Part shown: positions 1-8,244 of the stretch, piece after piece
How the letters are laid out: the number at the start of each line of letters is the position of its first letter
Position numbering within the stretch: position 1 is the stretch's first letter
Source: Stenotrophomonas maltophilia
GTDB taxonomy: Bacteria > Pseudomonadota > Gammaproteobacteria > Xanthomonadales > Xanthomonadaceae
Length of the DNA stretch: 64,000 nt
Direction: 5' to 3'
NCBI RefSeq assembly: GCF_900186865.1
Contig: NZ_LT906480.1
Span: 1,134,001-1,198,000 of the forward strand
Notes under the pieces: model-generated
Told to the model about the DNA's origin: nothing
The model's database searches: none
The model's input: the letters and a program-made list of their open reading frames with translations, nothing else
Made by a program: the position numbers and the translations under genes

Positions 1-819
1 GCGTTCGGGGCATCGCTGGCGCTGGCCGGCCTGTGGTGGCTGCTGCTGACCCCGCGCCAGGACCGCGTGTGGGCCGATGACGTGGCCCAGCGCCTGCACG
101 TGGTGTCTTTCGATGGCCGCCACGTCGTGCTGGACAACGTGCGTGATTTCACCTGGCGCAGCGAAACCGACTACGACGCCCGCTGGGTGCGCCGCGAGTA
201 CGACCTGGACCAGTTGCGCTCGGCCGATCTGGTGCTGTCGTACTGGATGGGCCCGGCCATCGCCCACACCCTGATCTCGTTTGGTTTCGAGGACGGTCGC
301 CACGTGGTGTTCTCGCTGGAGATCCGCAAGGAGCGCGGTGAATCGTTCTCGGCGCTGGGTGGCTTCTTCCGCAAGTTCGAGATGACCCTGGTAGCTTCGG
401 AGGAGACCGACATCATCCGCACCCGCACCAACGCGCGCGGCGAGGACGTCTATCTCTACCGCCTGCATGGCATGGACCGTGCGCAGCTGAAGGAGCTGTT
501 CGCAGCGTACATCGCGCAGGCACGCGAACTGGATGCCAAGCCCGGCTTCTACAACACGCTGACCAGCAACTGCACCACCATCGTCTTCGACCTGGCCCGG
601 CACATCGCACCGCGCCTGCCGCTGGATTACCGCCTGCTGCTGTCCGGTTACCTGGCCGAGTACGCGCAGGAGGTCGGCGCGCTCGCTCCAGGTGTGCCGT
701 ACGCCGAGCTGCATGACAAGGGCCGCATCACCCAGCGCGCGCTGGACCTGGGCAGCGGCGACCATTTCTCCACCGTAATCCGCCAGGGCGTGCCCGGCAC
801 CGAGCAGGACCCGCAGTAA
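1..819 (+). CDS. DUF4105 (Lnb N-terminal domain-like) protein, 5' end cut by window
   Basis: The reading frame is open to the first base of the window, so the start is missing. The first visible residues (AFGASLALAGLWWLLL) form a hydrophobic segment, presumably a membrane anchor, and the rest would be periplasmic. The body resembles the DUF4105 family; the NTLTSNCTT motif with its single Cys (roughly 160 residues after the GTG at 67) is the feature I recognise. The stop codon overlaps the ATG of the next gene by one base (TAATG), so the two are probably translated together. DUF4105 proteins are often found beside envelope lipoproteins, but their reaction is unknown to me. The GTG at 67 is unlikely to be the true start because the hydrophobic segment lies upstream of it. 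Confidence 0.75.
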   Translation, partial: AFGASLALAGLWWLLLTPRQDRVWADDVAQRLHVVSFDGRHVVLDNVRDFTWRSETDYDARWVRREYDLDQLRSADLVLSYWMGPAIAHTLISFGFEDGRHVVFSLEIRKERGESFSALGGFFRKFEMTLVASEETDIIRTRTNARGEDVYLYRLHGMDRAQLKELFAAYIAQARELDAKPGFYNTLTSNCTTIVFDLARHIAPRLPLDYRLLLSGYLAEYAQEVGALAPGVPYAELHDKGRITQRALDLGSGDHFSTVIRQGVPGTEQDPQ

Positions 820-2840
820 TGACCCGATTCCTCCCACGCCGCTGGCAGCGCCTGCTGCCGGTGTTGTTCGCTGCCTTCCTGCTGCTGGGTAGCAGCGGTT
901 GCGCGATGGTTACCGTCAAGCAGGTCAAGTCCAGCGATTCGCTGGTCAACAAGCGTGCCGACGTGCTCAACACGGGCAAGCTCAGCCCGGCCGCGCGCGA
1001 GACGCTCAGCGCGGCAGGCCTGGACGAGTCGCAGTGCGAAAAGGACTTCCTGGTCTGCCGCAGCACGCTGCTGATGACCGACGACCTCAATGTCGAGCAG
1101 CGGTTGTCGGCGCTGTCCGAACTGTGGGTGAAGGCCGCGCTGGCGATGACGCCGAAGAAGACGGCTGCCGGCGATCCGCCGATGAGCGATGCTGCATTGG
1201 ATGCCTGGCTGGAAGCGGCGCGCTATGCCTATGCCTACCTGTTCTACAGCGGCCGCTCACCGTCCGACCGTGCCTTCGAGGACCGCCAGACGCAGGTGCG
1301 CGACTATTACAACTACGCGGCCGAGAAGGCGGCAGTGGTGCTGTTCGTGCGCGCACGCGCCGCTGCGCTGGCCGGCGAGGACTACACGAAGCCGCTCACG
1401 GTCGGCAGCTGGTCGCTGGCCTCCAACTACCAGCAGCTGAACCTGAAGAGCATTCCCGCGCAGCTGGTGCCGGCCGGCACGGTCAGCTTCGTCGGCCTGC
1501 GCAGTACCTATCGCCGCGATGGCTTCGGTGCCGAGCTGGTGATGGTGATGGACCCGCCGAAGCTGGTTGCACCGGTGATCGCACCCGAGGGCCCCAAGGC
1601 CGAGGCGCCGCAGGAGGATGAGGACGACGCACGCCGTGGCCGCCGTCATCGCGATGACGATTCGGTGCCCGAGTTCAGCGAGATGTCTTCGATCAACGTC
1701 ACCGCACTGCTGCGCTTCGAGGGCAGCAACCTGGACGATGTGATGCGCACGCGCCGGGTCGAGCTGGACGCTTATTCGCCCGAAGCCACCGAGCGCATCA
1801 CCCTGCATGGCGAGCAGGTGCCGCTGGCCGGCAACTTCACCGCCGCCTATGGCCTGTGGCTGGCGCAGAGCGGTTTCGCCCGGCAATCGCTGCGCACCCT
1901 GTTCGGCATGAGCGAGGGCATCGGCGAACCGCACATCTACCTGATGCAGCCGTGGGACCCGAATCGTCGTATCATCTTCATGCTGCACGGCCTGGCCAGC
2001 AGCCCGGAAGCCTGGGTGAACCTGGCCAACGAGATCATGGGCGACCCCGAGCTGCGCCAGCAGTTCCAGGTGTGGCAGGTCTACTACCCGACCAATGCGC
2101 CGATCGCGTTGAACCGCTACGAGATCGCCAATGCATTCAACGACACGCTGAAGCACTTCGATCCCAACGGCAGCACGCGTGCATCGAAGGACATGGTCTA
2201 CATCGGCCACAGCATGGGCGGCGTGCTGGCGCGCCTGCTGGTCAGTGACTCGGGCGACGTACTGTGGAATGACCTGCTGGCCAACTACGACCTGAAGGGC
2301 GAGCGCCTGAAGCGGGTGCAGAACAAGCTGGGGCCGTTGCTGCATTTCAAGGCGCAGCCGAACGTGGAACGCGCGATCTTCATCGCCGCGCCGCACCAGG
2401 GCACCGACATTGCCGGCAACAAGGTCGGGCGCCTGATCGGTCGCTTGGTACGCCTGCCGCTGACCATCCTCGGCAAATTCGAGGATGTGTTCCTGGCACT
2501 GGCGCAGGCCGAACAGCAGGTCGATGGCACGGCCAAGCCGAAGATTCCGAACAGCATCGACAACCTCAAGGCCAGCGATCCGTTCGTGAAGGCCGCCGCA
2601 CAGCTGCCGATCGAAGCGGGCCTGAAGTACCACTCGATCATCGCCCAGCGCAAACCGGAACTGCCGGTGGACAAATCCGATGACGGGCTGGTGCCGTACT
2701 GGAGCGCGCACCTGCCGGGTGCGTTGTCGGAGAAGGTGATCATTTCCGGCCACAGCGTGCAGGAGACCCCGCAGGCGGTGCTGGAAGTGCGGCGCATCCT
2801 GCATCGGGACATCGATGATGTGGGGGCCGGTACGCGGTAA
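819..2840 (+). CDS. Alpha/beta-hydrolase lipoprotein (putative esterase/lipase)
   Basis: A 673-residue protein with a lipoprotein signal: Arg-rich start, hydrophobic stretch and lipobox LGSSGC with Cys28 as the lipidation site. The C-terminal half is an alpha/beta hydrolase: the nucleophile elbow GHSMGG places the serine near residue 465, a FMLHGLASSPE oxyanion-type strand precedes it, and a late GHS near the C-terminus may supply the His. The N-terminal half (about residues 30-370) has no domain I recognise and contains an acidic/Arg-rich linker (EDEDDARRGRRHRDDD) around residues 266-281. It is coupled to the DUF4105 gene upstream. The substrate cannot be told from sequence; an envelope esterase or phospholipase is the natural guess. 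Confidence 0.8.
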   Translation: MTRFLPRRWQRLLPVLFAAFLLLGSSGCAMVTVKQVKSSDSLVNKRADVLNTGKLSPAARETLSAAGLDESQCEKDFLVCRSTLLMTDDLNVEQRLSALSELWVKAALAMTPKKTAAGDPPMSDAALDAWLEAARYAYAYLFYSGRSPSDRAFEDRQTQVRDYYNYAAEKAAVVLFVRARAAALAGEDYTKPLTVGSWSLASNYQQLNLKSIPAQLVPAGTVSFVGLRSTYRRDGFGAELVMVMDPPKLVAPVIAPEGPKAEAPQEDEDDARRGRRHRDDDSVPEFSEMSSINVTALLRFEGSNLDDVMRTRRVELDAYSPEATERITLHGEQVPLAGNFTAAYGLWLAQSGFARQSLRTLFGMSEGIGEPHIYLMQPWDPNRRIIFMLHGLASSPEAWVNLANEIMGDPELRQQFQVWQVYYPTNAPIALNRYEIANAFNDTLKHFDPNGSTRASKDMVYIGHSMGGVLARLLVSDSGDVLWNDLLANYDLKGERLKRVQNKLGPLLHFKAQPNVERAIFIAAPHQGTDIAGNKVGRLIGRLVRLPLTILGKFEDVFLALAQAEQQVDGTAKPKIPNSIDNLKASDPFVKAAAQLPIEAGLKYHSIIAQRKPELPVDKSDDGLVPYWSAHLPGALSEKVIISGHSVQETPQAVLEVRRILHRDIDDVGAGTR

Positions 2841-2886
2841 TGCCGGTCCCTGGCCGTCATCATCTGGACATTCCAGCGTTCGTGAG

Positions 2887-2911
2887 GTTGCCGGCCAGCG
2901 GCCGGCACTAC
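2887..2911 (-). repeat. GTAG-type REP palindrome
   Basis: On the minus strand this reads GTAG followed by a GC-rich palindrome (GCCGGCCGCTGGCCGGC). The same unit recurs at 13797, 21924, 24916 and 55226. It lies between the convergent esterase and MFS genes and could act as an mRNA 3' end structure. Confidence 0.85.
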
Positions 2912-2928
2912 CGCGATGCGCGGCGGCG

Positions 2929-4299
2929 CTACACCCGTCGCGCGATCACCGTGGCCAACAGCGCAAGGCCGAAGGTGATGGCCAGGCACAGCAGGTAGCC
3001 GGTGTGCGGGGTGCTTTCCACGAACAACGCGAACAATGCGCCGGAGACCGCCAGCGCGGTGGTCACCGACAGGGCCTCGCTCAGCTGCAGTGCCGAGGTG
3101 TTGGCACCCTGCTCCCGCGGCGCCGACAACGACAGCGTCAACACCGACAGGCTGGCGTAGATCATGCCCATGCCGAAGCCGGTCACGGCCCAGCCGAGCA
3201 GCGACACCGGCAGTGGCACTACGTTGAACAGCACGGCCAGCGTGGCGGCGATGCCGACCGTCATCATCATCGTGCCGGCGCGCAGCAGCTGCTGGCGTGA
3301 CCAGCCACGCTGCTGGTGGCCCTGCAGCCACGAGCCGGCGAACCAGCCCAGCGCACCGAGACTGAGTACGGCACCGGCCCAGCTGGGCGAAAGGCCACGT
3401 TCGCGCTGCAGCAGCAGTGGCAGGTAGGCCTCGCAGGCGAAGAAGGCAGCTGCCGCGATGCCACGCAGCGCGATTACGCTGGGCAGGCCACGGCGCAGGA
3501 TCAGTGTTCCGGGCGGAAGCAGTCGATGTACGCAGAACAGCAGCGCCAGCACCGCCACACCGATGCAGAGCAGGGCAGGCAGGCCCGGTTGCTGACCGCC
3601 GAAGTACAGCAGCAACGCGGCCAGCGAGGCGCCGCTGGCCCAGCGCACCACCTTGCCGCGTCCATCGTCGGCGGTGCTGGGGGGACTGGGCTGCATGCGT
3701 GCCAGCGCGGGGCGCAGCAGCAGGCCTGCCGGAACCGCCAGCAATGGCACCGCCAGGAACACCCAGCGCCAGCCCAGGTGCTGCACGATCAGGCCGCTCA
3801 ACGCCGGGCCGACCATCGAAGGCACCACCCAGCCGGCCGAGAAGGCGGCGAACACCTTCGGCCGCAGGTGCTCCGGGTAGCTGCGGCCGACCATCACGTA
3901 CAGCGAGACCGAGATCGCACCCGCACCCAGGCCCTGCAGCAGGCGTCCCGCCACCAGCATGCCCATGCGCACGGCAAAGCCAGCCAGCAACAGGCCCAGC
4001 ACGAAGCAGGCCAATCCGTACCAGAGCGGCCGTGCCGGACCACGGTGATCGGCCCAGCGCCCGGCCAGGGTCATGCCGATCACGCTGGTGGCCAGGGTAC
4101 CGCCGAAGGCCAGTGCGTACAGGCGCAGGCCATCCAGCGCCTCGGCCACGGTGGGCATCGCGGCCGCAACGGCCAATGCCTCGAAGGCGTGCAGCGCGAC
4201 CAGCGCGACCATGCCGAGGGTGGTGGCGCGATAGCGTGCGGACAGGATCGAGGTGTCAGCCGGCAGGTGGGCGGCGGCGGGCGAGAGGGTCGGGGGCAT
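2929..4299 (-). CDS. mfsA: Major facilitator superfamily efflux pump, SoxR-controlled (MfsA-like)
   Basis: A 456-residue polytopic inner-membrane protein with many hydrophobic helices and the MFS loop 2-3 signature LAGRWADHRGPARPLWYG. I start it at the ATG at 4299 (MPPTLSPAAAH) rather than the in-frame one at 4350, because 4350 falls inside the SoxR operator/promoter. It is divergent from soxR and the shared intergenic region carries one perfect SoxR box inside a promoter with a 19-bp spacer, reading toward this gene. From memory, a SoxR-regulated MFS gene called mfsA, linked to paraquat resistance, has been described in S. maltophilia and fits this arrangement. Probable role: export of redox-cycling compounds. 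Confidence 0.85.
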   Translation of the reverse strand: MPPTLSPAAAHLPADTSILSARYRATTLGMVALVALHAFEALAVAAAMPTVAEALDGLRLYALAFGGTLATSVIGMTLAGRWADHRGPARPLWYGLACFVLGLLLAGFAVRMGMLVAGRLLQGLGAGAISVSLYVMVGRSYPEHLRPKVFAAFSAGWVVPSMVGPALSGLIVQHLGWRWVFLAVPLLAVPAGLLLRPALARMQPSPPSTADDGRGKVVRWASGASLAALLLYFGGQQPGLPALLCIGVAVLALLFCVHRLLPPGTLILRRGLPSVIALRGIAAAAFFACEAYLPLLLQRERGLSPSWAGAVLSLGALGWFAGSWLQGHQQRGWSRQQLLRAGTMMMTVGIAATLAVLFNVVPLPVSLLGWAVTGFGMGMIYASLSVLTLSLSAPREQGANTSALQLSEALSVTTALAVSGALFALFVESTPHTGYLLCLAITFGLALLATVIARRV

Positions 4300-4345
4300 A
4301 CGGTTCAGATGCGGGCCGCGCTTGTCAACTGGCGGCGAAGATAGC

Positions 4346-4376
4346 AGCATGACACCTCAACAGCAGTTGAGGTCAA
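4346..4376 (-). promoter_or_regulatory. mfsA promoter with SoxR operator (18-bp box at 4355-4372)
   Basis: CCTCAACAGCAGTTGAGG is the classic SoxR dyad (CCTCAA-N6-TTGAGG). On the minus strand it lies between a -35 TTGACC (4371-4376) and a candidate -10 CATGCT (4346-4351) separated by exactly 19 bp, the over-long spacer that oxidised SoxR corrects by distorting DNA. The box ends 7 bp before the soxR ATG, so SoxR binding probably also represses its own gene. Confidence 0.9.
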
Positions 4377-4379
4377 GCA

Positions 4380-4814
4380 ATGGTGTCCCAGGAACTGAGC
4401 GTGGGCGAAGTCGCCCAGCGCAGTGGCGTGGCGGTTTCGGCGCTGCACTTCTACGAGCGCAAGGGGTTGATCAGCAGCCTGCGCACTTCGGGTAACCAGC
4501 GCCGCTATAGCCGCGACGTGCTGCGCCGGCTGGCGGTGATCCGCGTCGCGCAGCGCGTGGGCATGCCGCTGGAAGCGGTCGGCCGTGCCTTCGAAAGCCT
4601 GCCCGAGGGGCGCGCACCGACCAAGGCCGACTGGGCCAGGCTGTCCGCGCGCTGGCGCACCGAGCTGGAAGAACGCATCCACATGCTGCAACTGCTGCGC
4701 GATGAGCTCACCGGCTGCATCGGCTGCGGCTGCCTGTCGCTGCAGCGCTGCCGCCTGGCCAACCCGGGGGATGTGCTTGGCGAACGCGGCGACGGCCCGA
4801 TGCGCTGGGAATGA
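4380..4814 (+). CDS. soxR: Redox-sensitive transcriptional activator SoxR
   Basis: A 144-residue MerR-family regulator. The N-terminal helix-turn-helix ([25 protein letters not shown], about residues 6-30, written here in parts: [11 protein letters not shown], then [14 protein letters not shown]) is followed by a dimerisation helix and the [2Fe-2S] cluster segment [12 protein letters not shown] (residues about 118-129), with all four cysteines in the E. coli spacing. It ends in [10 protein letters not shown] as in other SoxR proteins. It is oxidised by superoxide-generating or redox-cycling agents and then activates transcription. No soxS is visible; the direct target appears to be the divergent MFS pump. 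Confidence 0.97.
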   Translation: MVSQELSVGEVAQRSGVAVSALHFYERKGLISSLRTSGNQRRYSRDVLRRLAVIRVAQRVGMPLEAVGRAFESLPEGRAPTKADWARLSARWRTELEERIHMLQLLRDELTGCIGCGCLSLQRCRLANPGDVLGERGDGPMRWE

Positions 4815-4821
4815 CCCGCGA

Positions 4822-4886
4822 AAAGGGGACGGAGGGGATTATGTCGTTTGTGCATTGTCGACTTGATCCCCTCCGTGCCTTTTTTC
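4822..4886. terminator. Inverted repeat between convergent genes, probable bidirectional terminator
   Basis: An A-run followed by GGGGACGGAGGGGATTA is mirrored about 20 bases later by GATCCCCTCCGTGCCTTTTTT. The structure lies between the 3' ends of soxR and the SDR gene and has a T-run on the plus strand and an A-run at its left edge, which suits termination in both directions. A related copy occurs at 53910, so it is also a dispersed repeat. Confidence 0.7.
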
Positions 4887-5489
4887 TTACCAGACCGTGA
4901 TCGTCTCGCCGCTCTGGATGCCTTCCACTGCACGCTGGAAGGCCAGCGCCGCGCGCTGCGCGCTCACCGCTTCAAAGCCCGGGAAGTAGGGTCCGTAGGC
5001 CGCCATCGATTCGATCAGCACGTTCGGGCTGACCACGTTGATGCGCAGGCCACGCGGCAGCAGTTCCAACGCGGCGGCACGCACGAAGCCTTCCAGCGCG
5101 GCATTCACCGAGGTGGCGTTGACGCCGTCACGGATCGGCTGTGCACTGACGATGCCGCTGGTCAGGGTGATCGAGCCGCCGGCGTTGAGATGGTGCTGCG
5201 CCGCCAGGGCCAGCCGCACCTGGCCCAGCAGCTTGTCCTGCAGGCCGAGGTTGAACTGCGCCGGCGCCATGTCCTGCAGTGGACCGAAGTGCAGCTTGCC
5301 GGCGGTGGAAATCACCGCATCAACCGGGCCGGTACGCGAGAACAGTTCGGCGACGCTGGTGTCGTCGGTCAGGTCCACGCGCAGTTCGCCGCTGCTGCGG
5401 CCGGCGGCGAGAATCTGATGCTGTTGGCCGAGCTGGCGGGCGACTGCCTGGCCGAGGGTGCCGCTGGCACCAACGAGAAGGATCTTCAT
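4887..5489 (-). CDS. Short-chain dehydrogenase/reductase lacking the usual Tyr-x-x-x-Lys
   Basis: A 200-residue SDR-fold protein. The nucleotide-binding loop GASGTLGQAV is at residues 7-16 and the NxG-type strand (VISTAGKL) is present. In the position of the catalytic YSASK motif the sequence reads NATSVNAALEGF, so both the Tyr and the Lys are absent. This matches the small Lin1944-like SDR branch, which has the same substitution; those proteins may bind cofactor without classical catalysis. It is transcribed divergently from a LysR-type gene, which is probably its regulator. Substrate unknown. Confidence 0.85.
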   Translation of the reverse strand: MKILLVGASGTLGQAVARQLGQQHQILAAGRSSGELRVDLTDDTSVAELFSRTGPVDAVISTAGKLHFGPLQDMAPAQFNLGLQDKLLGQVRLALAAQHHLNAGGSITLTSGIVSAQPIRDGVNATSVNAALEGFVRAAALELLPRGLRINVVSPNVLIESMAAYGPYFPGFEAVSAQRAALAFQRAVEGIQSGETITVW

Positions 5490-5587
5490 GGCCGTTCCTT
5501 GCGTGAGGGAGTAAGCGCAGTCTGCGCCGTCACAGCGGGGTTAGGTAAGCGGCGTATGCTTTGCAGATTCCTAACTCTGGATTAGCA

Positions 5588-6463
5588 ATGGATACCCTTC
5601 GCTGCATGCAGGCTTTCGTCGCGGTAGCCGAGTGCGGCAGCTTTGCAGGGGCCGCTGAACAGTTGCAGGTCTCGGCGGTGATGGTCGGCAAGTACATCCA
5701 GCAGCTGGAGGCGCACCTGGGCACCTCGTTGCTGCAACGGAACACCCGCCGCCAGCGCCTGACCGAAGCCGGCAGCGCCTACCTGGCCGGGTGCCGGCAG
5801 GTGCTGGAGCAGGTGCAGCAGGCCGAGGCCGACGTGGCCGGCCTGCAGGTGCAACCGCGCGGGCTGCTGCGGGTCAGCGCACCCACCACCTGGGGCAGCT
5901 GCGTGCTGGCGCCACAACTGGCCGGCCTGCTGCGCGCGCAGCCGCAGCTGAACGTCGAACTGGATCTGAGCAACCGCCGTGTGGATCTGATCGAGGACGG
6001 CTTCGACGTGGCGATCCGGGTCGGGCCGCTGCCGTCGCAGGAGGTGGTGGCGCGGCCGCTGCCACCGTATGCGATGAGCCTGTGCGCGGCGCCGTCCTAC
6101 CTGCGCCGACGCGGCACGCCGCGTACGCCCGCCGATCTGGAAGGGCATGACTGCCTGAGCCATCTGGCCTGGCGCGGTGGCCACGGCTGGCAGCTGGCCA
6201 ACGGTGAACAGGTGGACTGGGAAGCGCGCCTGACCTGCAATGATGGTGTTGCACTGCGCGAAGCCGCGGTGGCCGGGGCCGGGCTGGTGCTGCAGCCGAC
6301 CGCACTGCTGGCCGGGGAGATTGCAGCCGGGCGGTTGAAGCCGCTGCTGCGCGACTACCTGCCCGAACCGCGGCCGATGCACCTGATCTACCTGCCCGAC
6401 CGCAGGCCGCGCCCGCGGTTGCAGTGCTTCGTCGATTTCGTCATGACGATGTTGGGGCAATGA
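5588..6463 (+). CDS. LysR-family transcriptional regulator
   Basis: A 291-residue LTTR with an N-terminal winged HTH (MDTLRCMQAFVAVAECGSF) and a C-terminal PBP2-type effector domain of the CrgA-like group (RRVDLIEDGFDVAIRVG, residues about 130-150). I chose the ATG at 5588 over the in-frame ATG at 5561 because it gives the canonical LTTR N-terminus. The divergent SDR gene 98 bp away is the likely target. The effector is not predictable. Confidence 0.9.
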   Translation: MDTLRCMQAFVAVAECGSFAGAAEQLQVSAVMVGKYIQQLEAHLGTSLLQRNTRRQRLTEAGSAYLAGCRQVLEQVQQAEADVAGLQVQPRGLLRVSAPTTWGSCVLAPQLAGLLRAQPQLNVELDLSNRRVDLIEDGFDVAIRVGPLPSQEVVARPLPPYAMSLCAAPSYLRRRGTPRTPADLEGHDCLSHLAWRGGHGWQLANGEQVDWEARLTCNDGVALREAAVAGAGLVLQPTALLAGEIAAGRLKPLLRDYLPEPRPMHLIYLPDRRPRPRLQCFVDFVMTMLGQ

Positions 6464-6465
6464 GC

Positions 6466-6637
6466 ATCCACGCCATGCGTGGATGATGGTGGGTGCCGAC
6501 GGTTGGTCGGCACACATCGGGGTCAATCATTCACCGCAGACAGCAGAGCACCGTGCATTCCAGCGGCGACAGGTATCAATAGATCCACGCCATGCGTGGA
6601 TGCTGGTAGGTGCCGACCGTTGGTCGGCACACATCGG
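6466..6637. repeat. REP cluster: two GTAG/GTGG palindromes with ATCCACGC hairpins
   Basis: Two copies of a composite unit occupy this intergenic stretch: an ATCCACGCCATGCGTGGAT palindrome followed by GGTGCCGACCGTTGGTCGGCAC. The second copy carries the GTAG head at 6606-6609. The same GCCGACC...GGTCGGC palindrome builds the arrays on either side of the RAYT gene at 18.3 and 19.1 kb. Confidence 0.85.
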
Positions 6638-6639
6638 GA

Positions 6640-7461
6640 TCAATCATTCGCCGCAGACAGTTCCTGCCCACGCACCTGCGCAGCGCGCAGTGCCGTATCC
6701 ACCAGGGCCTCGAAGCCACCGGCCTGGAAGCTCTCGATCGCGGCCTGGGTGGTGCCGTTGGGCGAGGTCACGCGGCGGCGCAGTTCCGCCGGGCTTTCAC
6801 CAGCCTCATCCAGCATGCGCGAGGCGCCCAGCAGAGTCTGCACCACCAGCGTGCGCGCGGCGTCGGCCGGCAGGCCCTGGGCAATACCCGCCGCTTCCAT
6901 CGCTTCGGCCAGCAGGAACACATAGGCCGGGCCGCTGCCGGAAACAGCAGTCACTGAATCCATCAGCCCCTCGCTGTCGATCCACACCGTGCGCCCGGCA
7001 CTGGCCAGCACCTGCTCGGCCCGCGCGTGCTGCTGCGTGTCCACCGACGGTGTGGCGAACAGGCCGGTCACACCTGCGCCGAGCAGGGCAGGAGTGTTCG
7101 GCATCGCGCGCACCACTGCCAGGTCGCCCCCCAGCCAACGCTGCAGCTGCGCACTGGTGATGCCGGCGGCAATCGACACCACCAGCGGTCGGCTCGCCTG
7201 TGCCAGCGCCTGCAGTGACTGGCAGACCTCGCGCAGCACCTGCGGCTTCACCGCCAGCAGCCAGGTGTCACCCTGCGCGGCGGCATCGCTCGCGTTGTCA
7301 TGCACCTGCACGCCGAAGTCGGCGGCCAGCGCCTGGCGCAGTTCGGCCACCGGTTCGGCGACGTGGATGTGCGCGGCCGGCACGCCCTGGCGGATCAGGC
7401 CGGCGATCAGGCTGCGCGCCATGTTGCCGCCGCCGATGAAGGTGATGGAATCAGCTGCCAT
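6640..7461 (-). CDS. proC: Pyrroline-5-carboxylate reductase
   Basis: A 273-residue protein, the normal ProC length. The N-terminal Rossmann motif FIGGGNMARSLIAGL (residues 8-22) binds NAD(P)H, the strand LLAVKPQVL follows, and the C-terminal signature region (SVTAVSGSGPAYVFLLAEAM, about residues 160-179) matches the dimerisation/substrate domain. It reduces 1-pyrroline-5-carboxylate to proline, the last step of proline synthesis, in the cytoplasm. It lies 18 bp downstream of yggS, a pairing seen in many bacteria. Confidence 0.97.
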   Translation of the reverse strand: MAADSITFIGGGNMARSLIAGLIRQGVPAAHIHVAEPVAELRQALAADFGVQVHDNASDAAAQGDTWLLAVKPQVLREVCQSLQALAQASRPLVVSIAAGITSAQLQRWLGGDLAVVRAMPNTPALLGAGVTGLFATPSVDTQQHARAEQVLASAGRTVWIDSEGLMDSVTAVSGSGPAYVFLLAEAMEAAGIAQGLPADAARTLVVQTLLGASRMLDEAGESPAELRRRVTSPNGTTQAAIESFQAGGFEALVDTALRAAQVRGQELSAAND

Positions 7462-7479
7462 GGAAATCTCCTTGAAATA

Positions 7480-8157
7480 TCAGGCCGGGCGCGGGCGCGC
7501 GCCGAACAGGGCGGTGCCGATGCGCACCAGGGTGGCGCCCTCGGCGATGGCTTCGGCGTAGTCGCTGCTCATGCCCATCGACAGCGTGTCGATCTGCGCG
7601 TGCTGGGCAGCCAGCAACTGGAAAAGTGTGCGCATGCGCACGAATGCATCCCGACGGCGCTCGGCTTCGGGCCATGGCGCGGGAATCGCCATCAGTCCGC
7701 GCAGGCGCAGGGTGGGTTCGGCGGCAATCGCTGCGGCCAGTGCATCCACTTCTTCCGGCGCACAGCCGTGCTTGCTGGATTCGCCGTCGATGTTGACCTG
7801 GATCAGCACGTTCAGCGGGCCTCGCGCGGCCGGGCGATGGCGTGCCAGCGCGGTCACCAGCTTGGGGCGGTCCACGCTCTGCACCCAGTCGAAATGGCTG
7901 GCCACGGCCTCGGCCTTGTTCGACTGCAGGTGGCCGATCAGGTGCCATTCCAGCGCCAGATGCTGCAGCGCCTGCATCTTGGCCAGTGCCTCCTGCACGT
8001 AGTTCTCGCCGAAGGCGTGCTGGCCCTGCGCGGCCAGCGCGGCCACGGCCTCGGCCGGCTGGGTCTTGGACACCGCCAGCAGGCGTGGGTCGGGCCTGCC
8101 AGCGGCCTCGGCGGCGGCATGCAGGTTGCTCAGGATCTGGGGCAGGGGAGTGGCCAC
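7480..8157 (-). CDS. yggS: YggS-family PLP-binding protein (PLP homeostasis protein)
   Basis: A 225-residue single-domain alanine-racemase-like barrel protein. The PLP lysine lies in LLAVSKTQP (near residue 30), and HLIGHLQSNKA and the late phosphate-binding segment (LSMGMSSDYAEAIAEGATLVR, residues about 194-214, key residues SMGMSxD) match the YggS/PROSC family. The family maintains pyridoxal phosphate balance and has no established racemase activity. It heads the yggS-proC operon and is divergent from pilT, the order also found in pseudomonads. Confidence 0.95.
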   Translation of the reverse strand: MATPLPQILSNLHAAAEAAGRPDPRLLAVSKTQPAEAVAALAAQGQHAFGENYVQEALAKMQALQHLALEWHLIGHLQSNKAEAVASHFDWVQSVDRPKLVTALARHRPAARGPLNVLIQVNIDGESSKHGCAPEEVDALAAAIAAEPTLRLRGLMAIPAPWPEAERRRDAFVRMRTLFQLLAAQHAQIDTLSMGMSSDYAEAIAEGATLVRIGTALFGARPRPA

Positions 8158-8244
8158 GTAACGCGTTCCGTTGAATCAGGAGGCTATACTGCCGCCCGGG
8201 GAAAGATCCTTCCAGTCGAAGCCGTTATTGGGGAGTAGCCGCTC

